Below are positions 23,801-35,511 of a stretch of 64,000 nt of DNA, in pieces. Numbering within the stretch: the stretch's first letter is position 1; every line of letters starts with the position of its first letter. Origin of the DNA: Glandiceps talaboti (Eukaryota > Hemichordata > Enteropneusta > Spengelidae); assembly GCF_964340395.1 (NCBI RefSeq), contig NC_135557.1, positions 186,001-250,000 on the forward strand. The letters run 5' to 3'. Both the position numbers and the translations under genes were made by a program. The notes beneath the pieces are model-generated. The model was not told where the DNA came from. It worked only from the letters and a program-made list of their open reading frames with translations, and did not search any database.

Positions 23801-24360
23801 AATGCACACCCTGCCAGCCGATACTGGGCAAAAGCAACCTTTGCATGACATAATTGTGCGAGGCGACAGCCAAGTACATTATGGAGTGCAAAGTTTGCTT
23901 GAGTCCATTATGGATTGGCAGGGCGTGCATTATTGTTATTATTTTACAGTTTTGCCAATACCAGTGAATTTGCAGATGGTGAAAAGTAAAATTGAATTAA
24001 ATTTACACAGGGTTTTGGTGCCGATGTATGTCATCTACAATAATAGTGTACATTATCAGAAATAATGTTGAGGGATGACGTCACAAAATTCACTGGAATA
24101 TAATTTTCAATAATCAGAAATTTTGACAATTTGTGTATTTTCTATACCATATTTTTCATTTATCAGAAATTTTGACAATAAAATTGTATTTCGTGTTACA
24201 GTTTACTCACCATTTTCGTGTACAGAAGTTTTGTGAACAAATTTTTGAGTAGCCCCCTCCCCTACCTTTCTCTCATTTTTGAGTAGCCCCCCCCCCCCCC
24301 GGCCATCTCCAATTTTTAAGTGACCCCCCCCCCCTAAATTCCTCCGACCCCCCGGCCATA
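23775..24360. mobile_element. G-tract-ended inverted-repeat element with an inner inverted repeat
   Basis: ATGGCCGGGGGG at 23775 and CCCCCCGGCCAT ending at 24360 are inverted copies, with longer G or C runs beside them. Inside, AATAATGCACACCCTGCCAG (23800-23819) is mirrored by TTGGCAGGGCGTGCATTATT (about 23917-23936). No ORF. Superfamily not assigned. Confidence 0.5.
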
Positions 24361-24890
24361 AATAATGACGGCTCTCTTAGTAGGACCCATTTCAAAAGTA
24401 TTTCGACCCTATGTTACATATAGTAAGTAGTTGCTTTTTACAAATTACATAATGGTGCTGTCTTGTAAACCTCGGAAACTATTGTCTGAAAGGATCTGAA
24501 TAGTCTCAAAACTGACTTTTCAGAGTAAAAACCCTCCCTAAGACCCCCCCCCCTAGGACCCCCATGAGAGATGTACATATTCCACTGAGACATAAGTCGG
24601 GAAACAAATGCCTGTGACGTGAGCGCTACGTGTTGCCAAGCGTCACGATTTCTCAAGGATGACCTCGGAATGTTAGTTGTTACTGTACTAACAAACATAA
24701 AAAAGTAGTTCACATTTCAGTTATCGACAATATAAATGTCAAACCATACTTCCACAACCTGGAAATTCAACTGCACTGTGTCAACCTTTCAGGCCTACCA
24801 TACTTCTAACTTCTAGACAAACAAACAGTTAAAAACAAAGCAACTTGAAAACAAAAGAAAGTTGAGAAAAAAAACAAACATGTAAAACGG
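24361..24890. other. unique DNA upstream of the IGSF promoter, no gene seen
   Basis: C-runs at 24545-24553 and ordinary sequence. No exon or repeat recognised. Confidence 0.35.
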
Positions 24891-24894
24891 TCCT

Positions 24895-24962
24895 CCATTG
24901 GTTAATTCACAAATCGACTTGAATAAAAGCGAGATAGTGATTGGTCAATGCTTTCTACCAAT
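24895..24962 (+). promoter_or_regulatory. cluster of three CCAAT/ATTGG boxes upstream of the IGSF start
   Basis: ATTGG at 24897-24901, ATTGG at 24940-24944 and CCAAT at 24958-24962 lie in 66 bp, 190-250 bp before the ATG at 25151. NF-Y-type spacing supports a promoter here. The transcription start is not defined by any clear TATA box. Confidence 0.45.
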
Positions 24963-25150
24963 GTAATCACAGGCAACGTGTGAACACCAACGCTATTATT
25001 CACTTTCAATGCAGTAAGTGACCACCGTTCCAAGTAACTCGGACATTAACTTCGTATTTTACCACTTCTGAAGCCAAAAGTTTTATTTATTTTAAAACAC
25101 ATTGTATGAATGTCATGTACCAGTCCATACCACGATGTTTTTGTCAACAG

Positions 25151-25184
25151 ATGGAGTATTTTTGGGTAGTTTTATGTATCGTAG
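25151..25184 (+). CDS. exon 1 (signal peptide) of IGSF9/turtle-like gene
   Basis: ATG at 25151 opens eleven codons (MEYFWVVLCIV) plus one base, followed by a consensus donor GTAAGT at 25185. The peptide is the start of a hydrophobic signal sequence. The phase (1) is exactly what the Ig exon at 57014 needs, and the first residues of that exon (VLVV) complete the hydrophobic core. The bases just before the ATG (TTTTTGTCAACAG) also look like an acceptor, so a 5' UTR exon may lie upstream. The exon is only 34 nt and was found by phase and signal-peptide logic, not by similarity, so the link across 31.8 kb needs a transcript. Confidence 0.6.
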
Positions 25185-25868
25185 GTAAGTGTCATTTTAT
25201 TTTATGAACACGTACATGTACGCGTACCTGCCTCGTCATTCGTTGTTTCACTGTTGTACTTTTTAAGTCGATGACGATCTTCCGGAGGTAACAGTGAACG
25301 CATTGTATTTGATGACTTTGGTTGAGGTGTGCCAACGAGAACATTTCGAATGATCTGACCGTCTCGGACCCCGAATTTGGCCTTGATTCCAATAGATGGA
25401 TTGGTGAATATACACCGCATGTAGGTACATCGGCCGGGGCCGTCGTACAATAACAACACATGACATGGTGTGGTGTTGTTATTACATACACCCGCATACA
25501 CTGGAGTTCAGATATTATCAAGGTGTCTCTACAACGTGCAATGTTGCCTGTTGGTGTGTGTGGTGAAATTTTTCAACATTGAAGTTGTTCCCGATCAATC
25601 GTGACGATAATGTCTAAAACAGTGACTGCATTTCACTGTAAAATAACTACATGTATGTTACCGTTAGTCCTGCTTGCATTGCAGACGGTGCACGGGTCTA
25701 TATTAGATTATGACTAACTATTATTTGTATTGTATTGTATTGTGTTTACTATACCATGCTTTCCACAGCATGTTGTTAAGTAATACAGAATTATTATTAT
25801 TACTAACTCGACCGTCAACAGTCCGCTCGACATTAACACCGGTTAACGGAGGTACCCAAGTCCTGAAT
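25185..25868. other. start of intron 1, no gene seen
   Basis: Several minus-strand frames of 60-110 codons overlap here (25192-25521), but all are mutually overlapping and of random composition. No domain or splice structure is supported. Confidence 0.35.
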
Positions 25869-25960
25869 TATTATGTATGCATGCATGTATGTATGTATGT
25901 ATGTATGTATATGTATATATGTGTGTGTGTGTGTGTGCATGTATGTATGTATGTATGTAG
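25869..25960. repeat. (ATGT)n / (TG)n microsatellite
   Basis: Imperfect ATGT, TATA and TG units. It continues in the same style beyond the Penelope-like element at 27418, so the two tracts are probably one microsatellite split by insertion. Confidence 0.9.
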
Positions 25961-27417
25961 AAAGAAATGCATAAGGAACTAATAAACCAGTCCGTATATA
26001 TAGCTGTTAAATCCGACGTTTCGAATAAATATTCTTTTTCAAAGGAAAAATTGGCGAGACAGAGAAATGCCAGGTGAAAACCCGAACATTTCTAAATATA
26101 ATGGAACAAAACTGCGCGTGATATAAATAAACGGTTATACGTGGGATAAGTTCTTAAATTCGCACGCACCTAATAGAACCCAATAGAATACGCCTGAAAT
26201 TGAAAAAAATACCCAATAATCATGATAATTAGATTGGGAAAGACGAGAATAATCTATTAATTCCAAGGGGTTCCAGCGTTCCAAGACGGAAAATGATTTC
26301 TTCTTCCTTCAACCTCAAAGCTTTCTCATCACCAGAAACCTTACAAATTCCTGAAATGGACATATCTGATACATTATGATCGTTTGTAATAAAATGCATA
26401 GATACGGGATAGTTACGATTCTTTTGTCTGGTCAAACGGAGATGTTCCACGAAACGATCACCAAGACGACGTACAGTTGAACCTATATATAGAAAACCAC
26501 ATTTTTGACATGTAATGCAATACACTACATTAGTACTAATACAAGTAAATCTACTTGTAACAGGCACACTGTTCTTAGGGCCAAAAACATGATTAGTATT
26601 AATAATGAAACGACATGTACCACATCGAGTACGATCGCACGGAAAAGAACCAGCATTAACATCCAATTCACGTTGTTCTGTACGTACCACCATATCTCTA
26701 AGACTGGTATCACGACGCCAAGCTGTTAATGGTACTGCAGGGAACAATGAATTGGTAACCCTATTAGAACGTAAGATATTAAAATGCTTGTATATTATGT
26801 TTTTAACTCTAGTTGAAAAGGGATGGTATGTAAGAGCTAGTATGGGACGATCGTTGTTACTCCTCTGATCATGTGATTTGATACAAGCTTCCCTAGACAA
26901 AGATGATACTTTATGTAAAGCCGCGTTGGTAACAGACATAGGATAACCACGTTGATGGAAGTACGTGCAAAATTCAGCAGACCTTTTTCTGAAATCCAAA
27001 TCACTACTACAAATATGACGTAGACGAAGTAATTGTGAATAGGGAATGGAATCTTTACACTTATTAGGATGTGATGAACCATACTGCAAATATGAATGTG
27101 AATCAGTAGGTTTAGTATAAATAGATGTAGCTATATCATCACCATCAATCCTAAGGGAGATGTCAAGGAAATTGATAGTTAGTTCTGAAATATCATAAGT
27201 ATACTGAATAGCAGGATTAAAATTACATATGTAGTTAATAAACTGCATAAGGTCCTCAAGTTTGAGTGATGCTGCACCAACGCCGTCATCAATAAATCGT
27301 TTATATAGATCAGGTAAGATCCCTTGATATGAGCTGAAAATAAGGTGTTCTTGATAAGACATAAATAAACAAGCATAACTAGGTCCAAGACAACTTCCCA
27401 TAGCAACGCCGCGTTAC
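25961..27417 (-). mobile_element. 5'-truncated Penelope-like retroelement
   Basis: On the minus strand a 390-codon frame (26229-27401) is uninterrupted. It begins inside the reverse transcriptase (GVAMGSCLGP, just upstream of the annotated ATG) and carries the catalytic motif RFIDDG and the thumb-type block IYTKPTDSHSYL with SIPYSQLLRLRHICS. A Cys-rich linker (CDRTRCGTC) follows, and then a GIY-YIG endonuclease (LYIGSTVRRLGDRF with later His and Glu residues). This RT plus GIY-YIG order is diagnostic of Penelope-like elements. Everything N-terminal of RT motif 4 is missing: the frame meets a stop at the microsatellite junction near 27412. The 3' UTR is about 26228-25961 and holds GAAACGTCGGAT. 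Both sides are (ATGT)n/(TG)n microsatellite. The open frame suggests a young copy. Confidence 0.85.
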
Positions 27418-27493
27418 ACACATATGTATGTATGTATGTGTGTATGTATATGTTGTGTGTGTGCGTGTGCGTGCATGTATGTATGTATGTAAT
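27418..27493. repeat. (ATGT)n / (TG)n microsatellite, right half
   Basis: ATGT and GTGT units of the same type as 25869-25960 on the other side of the Penelope-like element. Confidence 0.9.
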
Positions 27494-27980
27494 CTTTATC
27501 ACTTTTATCGTATTATTTGTAAAGTAATGACACCCACTTGGGTAGGCTAGATGGAGTAGTCGTACTGTACACTATAGTTCGTACTAGTAGTAGTAGTAGC
27601 TATGGATTTAGAAATCCACCCACCCAACTGACGATGAGAGCTGTTAATACTCGATTTTGAAAACTACTTTCAGAATTCCAGTAAGAAATGATTACAATAA
27701 GTTACAGTGCTACATGATGCAGAATAAGCATTTTGTATATATACATGACGTAATGTAGGTACATGTACTATAGTACAATGATATAGGGGTAGTGTTGGCA
27801 GCCATTTTAACCTTGACCTGTGAATTAAATTGAATATCTTATTTATATGTAAGTTTATTTAATCCCCAATTGGCAATTGTGGTTGGTATAGAAACCAATC
27901 GTCACAGTACAAAATGAAGTAATTAATGCAAATACATAGAAATAGGAGGAGAAAGGACACAATTCATGATAAAAGGTAAA
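27494..27980. other. intronic DNA, no gene seen
   Basis: It contains a short (TAG)n run at about 27583-27600 and nothing else recognisable. Confidence 0.35.
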
Positions 27981-28325
27981 TAAAACTACAGAAAAAAGAG
28001 GGAAACACTCAAAATGCATCATCTAAAACTACAGAAAAAAGAGGAAACACTCAAAAATCTAAAAATATAAAATACAGAAAAAAAGGGGAAACACTCAAAA
28101 TGTATTATCTAAAACTACAGAAAAAAGGGGGAAACACTCAAAGTGCATCATCTAAAACTACAGAAAAAAGGGGGAAACACTCAAAAATCTAAAAATATAA
28201 AACTACAGAAAAAAAGGGGAAACACTCAAAATGTATTATCTAAAACTACAGAAAAAAGGGGGAAACACTCAAAATGCATCATCTAAAACTACAGAAAAAA
28301 GAGGGAAACACTCAAAATGCATCAT
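27981..28325. repeat. 42-43-bp minisatellite, about eight units
   Basis: Units carry CTACAGAAAAAAGAGG, then GAAACACTCAAAATG, then a CATCATCTAAAA or AATCTAAAAATATAA end. Two unit types alternate, so block duplication is likely. Confidence 0.9.
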
Positions 28326-29650
28326 CCACGAGACTTTAAGTAAACTGCCACTTTCCAAAAGACACCATTGACGTCAAACAAGCAATGTTATATGTGCTAT
28401 AGTCATAATTCTACGCATTGTGTGCCCAAATGACAAGTGTTTGTTTGAAACAGGGTTGCAGACTTCAAATCCAAATTCTGTACCCCTTCTACAGAATGGT
28501 TCATTCCAGTAGGTATAGATATGCTCTTGATCGACGAAGTTATGCAGTTGCCTAGCCTGAAAGTGTATGCTGTCACTGTAGGGGACGATTTTTGAGTGTC
28601 AGTCGTCAATAAAAACGATAATACTCATGCTAAAATTACCTCATTTTGAAAGGGAAAGTACTTTGTGGTTCATTTATGGGGTTTTGATTTTGTGCAATTG
28701 ATAATGGTGGCAAAATCGTCACATCAAAATTGGTGGTGTGGTAATGTCGCAGCGTAGAAACGAGTATGACTACAGTCGAGGTCAAAGTTCTTTCGCTAAT
28801 GAGCCTTACCATCTATGGAAAAAAGTTGTCATGAGATTGTAGGCCAGACTTTTGTTTTAATTTTTCGTTAAAAGCTGGCGATATGGTGTCTTGTCGCTTT
28901 TTAAAAGTCATTTTAATGGTGAAACATTGTGAATTTTCAAAAACAAATGATAGAAAGTTAAGTATTTTGTAATGTCTTCTACCTAATAATGGTTTATTTT
29001 AGTCAATGAATCTAGCAGCTCAAAAGCGAAGGACAGTTATTCAGGAGACGGTAGATGACCTAGTACCTTTTGCTTGATGCATATGACATACTATTGGAAG
29101 ACACACTGTGCGCTGTGCTGTGATTGAAACATTTTCAGACAAGACCTTTTCAGTTATGATTAGCGAAATATTAATTTTTGCTGAGATTGGTACATGTAGG
29201 TCTACAATTCTGATTTACACGATGTATCTTGCCATGTCACATTGAGCTTTGAATACTCTACTAAATTTATTCCAGCTTGCATACAAAATGCTAGTCCTGC
29301 TTGCAGACAGGCATGGGTCTACATTGTATATTACTGATGTGACCCTCAACACCGAAGGGGCGACTTGTTCCATATGCAAGCAGGACTAACAAAATATGTG
29401 CACCACCTGCAAGGAGGTCCATAGACTATTAAATTAAAATATCAGACGATGTTATGTCTACTACATGTACAAGTTGAATGTTGTTGACAATTATGGACAG
29501 TGTTTTTGGTAAATTTGTTGGAAAATTGAAATTCGAAATGCCTCAAAATTAATTATTTTAGATCCCTAGTTTATTTCATTCATCATTAAAAGTTTCCAGG
29601 GTTAAAGCTCAAAATTCCTTTTTTGTTTTTTGTGCATTTCCCAGTCAAAT
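28326..29650. mobile_element. internal pieces of family F4
   Basis: 28330-28500 matches 42853-43025 of the full-length F4 copy, and 29462-29640 matches 44310-44510. The order and orientation are the same, so this is a degraded F4 copy with no visible termini. The stretch between (about 28520-29450) is unmatched here and holds no gene. Confidence 0.6.
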
Positions 29651-30057
29651 TTACTGAGTGACAGCATTACAAGTTTATGGTGTACACGTAACTTGACTAA
29701 TGTTGTGCCTAGCGTTACACCACCGCGGGACCAATTATCCTTAGAAAATACAGGTAAAGATTTACAACCCTGTTGTGAACAAGGAATGAAGGATGATGAA
29801 CTTATGACCTCTGCTATGCTTCAAAGCTTTGCATGTACATAAATGTACATGTAGTGGTATAGGGAAGATATGAGGATAAAATTTCATTTTCAGCAACAAG
29901 AATCCAACTTGGCCAAGTCGGTTTTCAGTGTAACATATTAGGCTCTTGCCAAGGCATTGTATATATCACGTGGTATGCAAGGGGTAATCTGATTGGTTGT
30001 AGTGTTTACATGTACGTACAAAACAAATAAAAAGGCTCGTTAAGAATGTTGCCATAA
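29651..30057. other. intronic DNA, no gene seen
   Basis: A 70-codon frame lies at 29630-29842 but has no recognisable domain. Confidence 0.3.
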
Positions 30058-30220
30058 AAGTATTTCCTTTTTCACCACGTCAATATATTTTCTTTCCTTC
30101 CTCATCCACACCTACTATTTTTCTCCCAGGAAATTTGCACTTGATTCAAATACCCAAAACCTGAAAAATCATGTTGTAATTTACTATTGATGAACAATAT
30201 TCAATGAGTCAATGGTCTTT
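30058..30220. mobile_element. fragment of the hAT-like family
   Basis: TATTTCCTTTTTCACCACGT through TCAATGAGTCAATGGTC matches the middle of the elements at 48613-49422 and 54738-56204. No termini are present. Confidence 0.6.
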
Positions 30221-30518
30221 CTTTGCCCTTACGGAAGGCATTCAGTTTAAATCTGGTCAAAAAATAGCTTACTGGGAACTGTTATTATGAATGGAATTTT
30301 TTTATGTAGTTAGGTAATAGTCTATATGTAATGGAATATCTCAGACGACAGTATCTCTATAGTGATCTGAGGTAATATATATGATTTCATAGACAATAAA
30401 TAATTGACCCCACTCCCTGTCAAATGACCCCCACTTTTTGCAACCCAGGAGCCTTTGTTCCCACTAATTGGAAACTTTGGCAGAACACTGCTGCAGTACA
30501 TGTATGTCATTTTATCAT
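30221..30518. other. intronic DNA, no gene seen
   Basis: No repeat or exon recognised in these 298 bp. Confidence 0.3.
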
Positions 30519-30616
30519 TAGCTCCGCTGTCAGCGAAAGCTGAAAGCGTAGCTTTAGGTATAGGTGGGTATAAGAGGTATAGAGTAGAGTGAATCATAGG
30601 TGTCCTTCAACTTTTT

Positions 30617-31409
30617 AGTCCCCGCCAGACGAAGTCCTGGACGGGGACTTATGGATTGGGTTCCGTCTGTCCGTGCGTCCACAGCCGTTTCTTGGAGATG
30701 CCTGGACCGATTTTTTTCAAACTTGGTACAGGGGCAAATTACAATGGCATACATATGCACGTCAATTTGTTTCATGATACGATCCAATATGGCCGCATAT
30801 CAGCCATTTTTTTTGAAAATTTTCCCTGTTTAAAGCCATAACTCAGACATGCTTGAACAGATCTCATTCAAAGTTGGTATTAGGACAGTGTTCTATGACA
30901 TACATGTGCATATCCATTTTCATCGTGATACGATCCAATATGGCTGCCTGGCAGCCATTTTGTTTGCGAATTTTCCATGTCCAAAGCCATAACTCAGATA
31001 TGCTTGAACAGATCTCATTCAAAGTTGGAAATAGGACAGTGTTCTATGACATACATGTTCATATCCATTGTTGTTGTGATACGATCCAATATGGCCGCCT
31101 AGCAGCCATTTTGTTTGCGAATTTTCCATGTCCAAAGCCATAACTCAGACATGCCTGAACAGATCTCATTCAAAGTTGGTATTAGGACAGTGTTCTCTGA
31201 CATACATGTGCATATCCATTTTCGTCGTGATACAATCCCCCATACCCTACCCTTCCTTTATTTTTGTAGGCATGTTCCATGTCCAACAAGCAGACACAAC
31301 ATATCTAAGTCTGTTTGATTTAGGTTCACAAGTGTTGTTGCGTGATCAGAGTAGTGATAATTCCTTAAAACCCAATCATAGCGGGGCTATGTCATTCTCA
31401 ATGGCTTGT
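30617..31409 (+). mobile_element. family F2 element, copy 1
   Basis: It begins AGTCCCCGCCAGACGAAGTC and ends around GCGGGGCT (31381-31388), which is inverted to the start, plus about 20 bp (ATGTCATTCTCAATGGCTTG). Internally a roughly 150-bp unit is repeated about three times; each unit holds AAAGCCATAACTCAGACATG and GATACGATCCAATATGGC. Short plus-strand frames arise from the repeats but are not conserved proteins. Other copies lie at 46674 and 50287. Confidence 0.7.
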
Positions 31410-31517
31410 TATATTTTCATCATCTTCTCCGAAAGTGACAGTCAGAATTCTTCGATATTTGGTGTGCATGTTCCCTGGGGGGAGGCTATTCAGATTTGTT
31501 CATGCCAAGTTGATTTT

Positions 31518-32784
31518 TAGCACAACTGAACTTGTTCAGTAGTGCTATAGGGATCGCCCGGCGTCTGTCTGTCTGTCTGTGTGTGTGTGTGTGTGGATGT
31601 GTGTGTGTGTGTAAACAACTTAAAGTCAAAAACCGCTGAACCGATTGCCACGATATTTGGTAGGTCCATTACCTTGGGTGTCTAGTTGGGAAATTGTTCA
31701 AATCAAAATGATCGCATCACAGGTGTGTGATTTGGGTCAAAAAATGTGATTTTTGGTCAAAAAACTTAAACTCAGAAACTACTGGGCAGATTGGTGCGAA
31801 ATTTGGTGGGAACATTCTTAAGGGGGTGTAAAGTAAGATTTGTTCATGACGGGATGATTCCATTAGTGATATGCAAATTAGGGCTAAAAATGTGTCTTTT
31901 TGGTTAAAAATCTATAATTCTAAAATTACTGAGCAGATTGGGCTGAAATTTAATGGGAATGTATCTAGGGATGTATGGACGAAGAAATATTAAGCATACC
32001 ATGATTCCATGAGTGATATGCAAATTAGGTGTAAAAATGTTCATTTTTGGTCAAAAACTTGTATCTCAAAAAGTACTTGGTCAATTAGTCTGAAACTTGG
32101 TGAGATGTTTCTGAAACTGTTATTCTGCAGATTTTCTTAAAAACATTTTGACAAAATTGGCCCTAGCGACCATGACCACGCCCTTTAGCAACAACCAAAT
32201 GGCAGTATATTTTGGTCAAATAACAACATCATCTGGTAAGCAAGTGAGTAAACATTCAAAAAATGTATGCAAATACCCTAGCAACCATGACCACGCCCAT
32301 AGCAACAGCCAAACGGTGGTGTAGTTCACAAAAATAACAACAGGGTTTAATAGATAATTGAATAAACATCCAAAAAATGTATGTAAATTTGCATAGCAAC
32401 AAGACCACGCCCATAACAACAGCCAAATAATCACGTATATTACAAAGATAACAACAGGAATAGAAAGACAGATGAATAAACATTCAAAAAATGTATGCAA
32501 ATACCCTAGTAACCATGACCACGCCCATAGCAACAGCCAAACGGTGGTGTATTTCACAAAGATAACAACAGGGTTTAATAGACAATTGAATAAACATTCA
32601 AAAAATGTATGTAAATTTTCCTAGCAACAAGACCACGCCCATAGCAACAGCCAAATGATCACGTATATTGCAAAGATAGCGACATGGTTGGATAGACAAA
32701 TGGATAGTCATTCAGCAAATAAACACCTATTGTTAGCATAGACTAGCATATGGATAAACATTTTTAAAAACTACAGTTGTGCTA
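31518..32784 (+). mobile_element. family F3 element, copy 1, full length, TA-flanked
   Basis: Terminal inverted repeats TAGCACAACTG (31518) and CAGTTGTGCTA (ends 32784); the outer TA is probably the target duplication, as in Tc1/mariner elements. Near the left end is GTTCAGTAGTGCTATAGGGA, then a (TG)n tract (31577-31612), then AAACAACTTAAAGTCAAAAA. The right half has about 100-bp tandem units with GACCACGCCCATAGCAACAG. There is no transposase, so it is non-autonomous. It is nested in F4. Confidence 0.8.
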
Positions 32785-33031
32785 CAACGCCATTGGCGGT
32801 ATTTTTTTTCCAAAAATGATATTTTCATCATCTCCTCAAATACTTCTTGTCAGATTGCTTTGATATCTGGTGTGTTGATGCGCAGGGGGTAGTTTACTCA
32901 GATTTGTTAATTTCAAGTCAGCACATCTTTTCTATTTTTTATGATTTTTTTTTGTAATTTAAAGAAAAAATGAATATGTTAATGAGCATTGTGGCTGACG
33001 CCATATTGGAAATCAGTCCACGAGACTTTAA

Positions 33032-33264
33032 AGGTGATTCAAAATGCTCACATTCACTATTGCTAATTTGCTAGACAACATGTTTGTGAAATGTATACTG
33101 GTTTTAAAACTTTAAAAAGCATCTGCAAACACCTTAAATGACCATTTTTCAGTCAGTTCCCTTCGGATTTACTTCAAGAGTTTTCGGGTATTTCTGGTCC
33201 CACCTAGACCACAGGATTTTATGATGTCATAGAGAGACATTGTTAGCACGTAGCCTATGACGAG
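33032..33264 (+). repeat. left terminal inverted repeat of the 13.5-kb element
   Basis: It matches the reverse complement of 46330-46563 with scattered substitutions and few indels. Confidence 0.85.
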
Positions 33265-34990
33265 CGTAGTCAACAGGGGAATAAAACTCAACAGCATTGT
33301 GAAAAAATACATTGCCGGTGGTTGTAATAGACATCAGTAAACAAAAACTACAGTCTACATGTCTTATTAACCAACATTTACTGATATTTACTCACACTTT
33401 CTGACTAATTGTCAGTGTCTGTGGGTATAAATGCTAAAATATTATGTCCCCATATTATGGAAAATAAATCAAAATGGCTAGACTAGATATACATAAACAC
33501 TTGTAATGTCGCGTGTTTCACATTCAGTGACCTTTATTTATCAAATGTTTTATTATTTGCCGATAAGAAGCATCACAATACCATCAACACACAAGACACA
33601 TCGACGGCATATTTTAGCCTACTATACTTGTACTCGCTGATGTCGCCTTTTGAATGGCGCATGTACTGAGTAACAAAGTAAACATATTTTATCTTGAATA
33701 GATATACTAGCTATTAGAATACCCATATTATCAGCAATAAAAATTGTAAAGAATTACGAAATTTCGTGAGTTTCGTGTTGTCATTTATATGACTTTAGCA
33801 ACTCGTCTGGAAGAAAACTTGTATGGTTTCCCTTGTTGTGATATCACTTCATACAACAAGCCTATTTAATATTCAATAGAAGTAGAGAGGCCGGGAGTTC
33901 AGGTGGACGCACTAGAATTGACATACAACCACCAATAACCAAGTGCCGTTTAATGTTGAATATCTAAAAAAACTAGGCATTATATTGATTGAAAAACACA
34001 TGAAGTAATAAAGAATATCAAGGGCTTTTAGAAAATGTTACTTTTGTTTGTGTTGTTTAATTACTTACTTTGGAATTATAAATTGAAAATGCACCAAAAT
34101 CCGGGTCGCCGGCGGTAAGTTTGAACATGGCGGCGACTTATTTTTTTCATGCCTAACTTCTAACGTATTTTCATCAGTGAGCCAATCAGAATATTCGTTA
34201 TATCGACCACTTATTAGAAAGCTGAGATCTCAGGGTTTCTCACGAGGTCCGAAGTTATTTCACATACAGGGGCGTTGTATATTGTCGACACGTTAAAAAG
34301 TTTACCCAAAATTTTTTACCTGATCACGAGTCAAAACTTGCTGATTTTAGACTTTGGTACATAGTTCAATGTTAATTCTTTTAGATTTTTGTATATATAA
34401 TGTCAAATTTACGAGAGCTCACTGATTAATCAAGCGTATTTGTAGGTAATGCAGATTGAAAATTCGAGTACGCTCCGGAGTGTGGACTTGTGGGTAATTT
34501 TCAACATGGCGGCGCCCACAGATTTGAACTTCCGGTATAATCAAAGTGAAAACAAAAACGCGTAAAACAATATTCAATCGACACAAATTTGCGTTTTTCT
34601 ATCTTGGTTACATTTTCTTATTTCAACATAATGACCACTCTATCATTTGTAGTGTTATTAAATACGATTTTATGCTCTGAAAATGAACGGTTGTAATGTC
34701 ATCGTCTGCTATGTATATGTACTAACAAAAGTAACATACAAAGCAGCAAGCTGTCGTCTGCTCCATATGTAGAGGCTTGCCTATGTTTTATGTTGATGTT
34801 CCCAAATTTCATGGCATGCTTATCAAATCAACATCCGTTCAATATTGCTCATTAAGAATGACAGGATAAAATTGTGCTGTCATATATTTCAAAATAAATA
34901 TCTAAAACAAAATATTGAGATAACATTTTATACTTGACACAATCAATGATCATTCTTTATTATTACTAATACTATGGCATGGTCAGTGAT
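33265..34990. other. interior of 13.5-kb element, no gene seen
   Basis: Two copies of CATGGCGGCG (about 34125 and 34506) and no supported ORF or splice structure. Confidence 0.35.
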
Positions 34991-35511
34991 GTCAAAAACA
35001 TGTACTGAAAGTAACTTGTAACATAGGACAGTGAAGATCTATTTTTCTTGAGTGAGTCAATTTATGATTTTCTTACTTGTAAAGGCCAGTGAACATTCTA
35101 TAACAATATCTGCATTCAGACCATGAACTTGCGATTGAAGATATAAGGAGATAGTGATACATCATTTATCTGTGCTGCTTCTACATTAATCAGATGTGAC
35201 TCATGAACATGAACTTATAATTTATTAGTACATGATATTGGATATTCTGAACTTGAGTCCTGAATTTGAAAGAAGTTACTCAAATCCTACAGTGATTGGT
35301 CCATATACATGTCAAAAACATGTACTGAAAGTAACATAGGACAGTGAAGATCTATTTGAAAGAAATATTCAAATCCTACAGTGATTGGTCCATATATATG
35401 TCAAAAACATGTACTGAAAGTAACTTGTAACATAGGACAGTGAAGATCTATTTTTCTAGAGTGAGTCAATTTATGATTTTCTTAGTGACTTGTAAAGGCC
35501 AGTGAACATTA
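34991..35511 (+). repeat. partial triplication
   Basis: GTCAAAAACATGTACTGAAA plus following sequence occurs at 34991, 35311 and about 35400. The first and third extend to GGCCAGTGAACATT, the middle copy is cut short. CAAATCCTACAGTGATTGGT is doubled between them. Confidence 0.85.

Larger units (their letters stand above)
30519..33031 (+). mobile_element. left part of an F4 element, interrupted by F2 and F3 copies
   Basis: It starts with TAGCTCCGCTGTCAGCG, the terminal repeat seen at 42404. The F4 sequence is recognisable in three pieces (30519-30616, about 31410-31517, 32785-33031) that are continuous in the 42404 copy. The two gaps are an F2 element and an F3 element. At 33031 the F4 sequence stops at TTAA and resumes at 46568 on the far side of the 13.5-kb element. 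Confidence 0.75.

Noticed and set aside
25961-26060. Hammerhead ribozyme in the 3' region of the Penelope-like element
   Set aside because: CGAAACGTCGGAT is present on the minus strand, but the expected CTGATGA core upstream reads CTTTGAAAA, so no functional core can be supported.
26505-27082. Several ORFs of 60-90 codons on both strands
   Set aside because: All are other-frame shadows of the 390-codon Penelope-like protein.
32216-32557. Trp/Leu-rich repeated ORF on the minus strand
   Set aside because: Made by the 100-bp tandem units in the right half of F3; not conserved as a protein in other copies.
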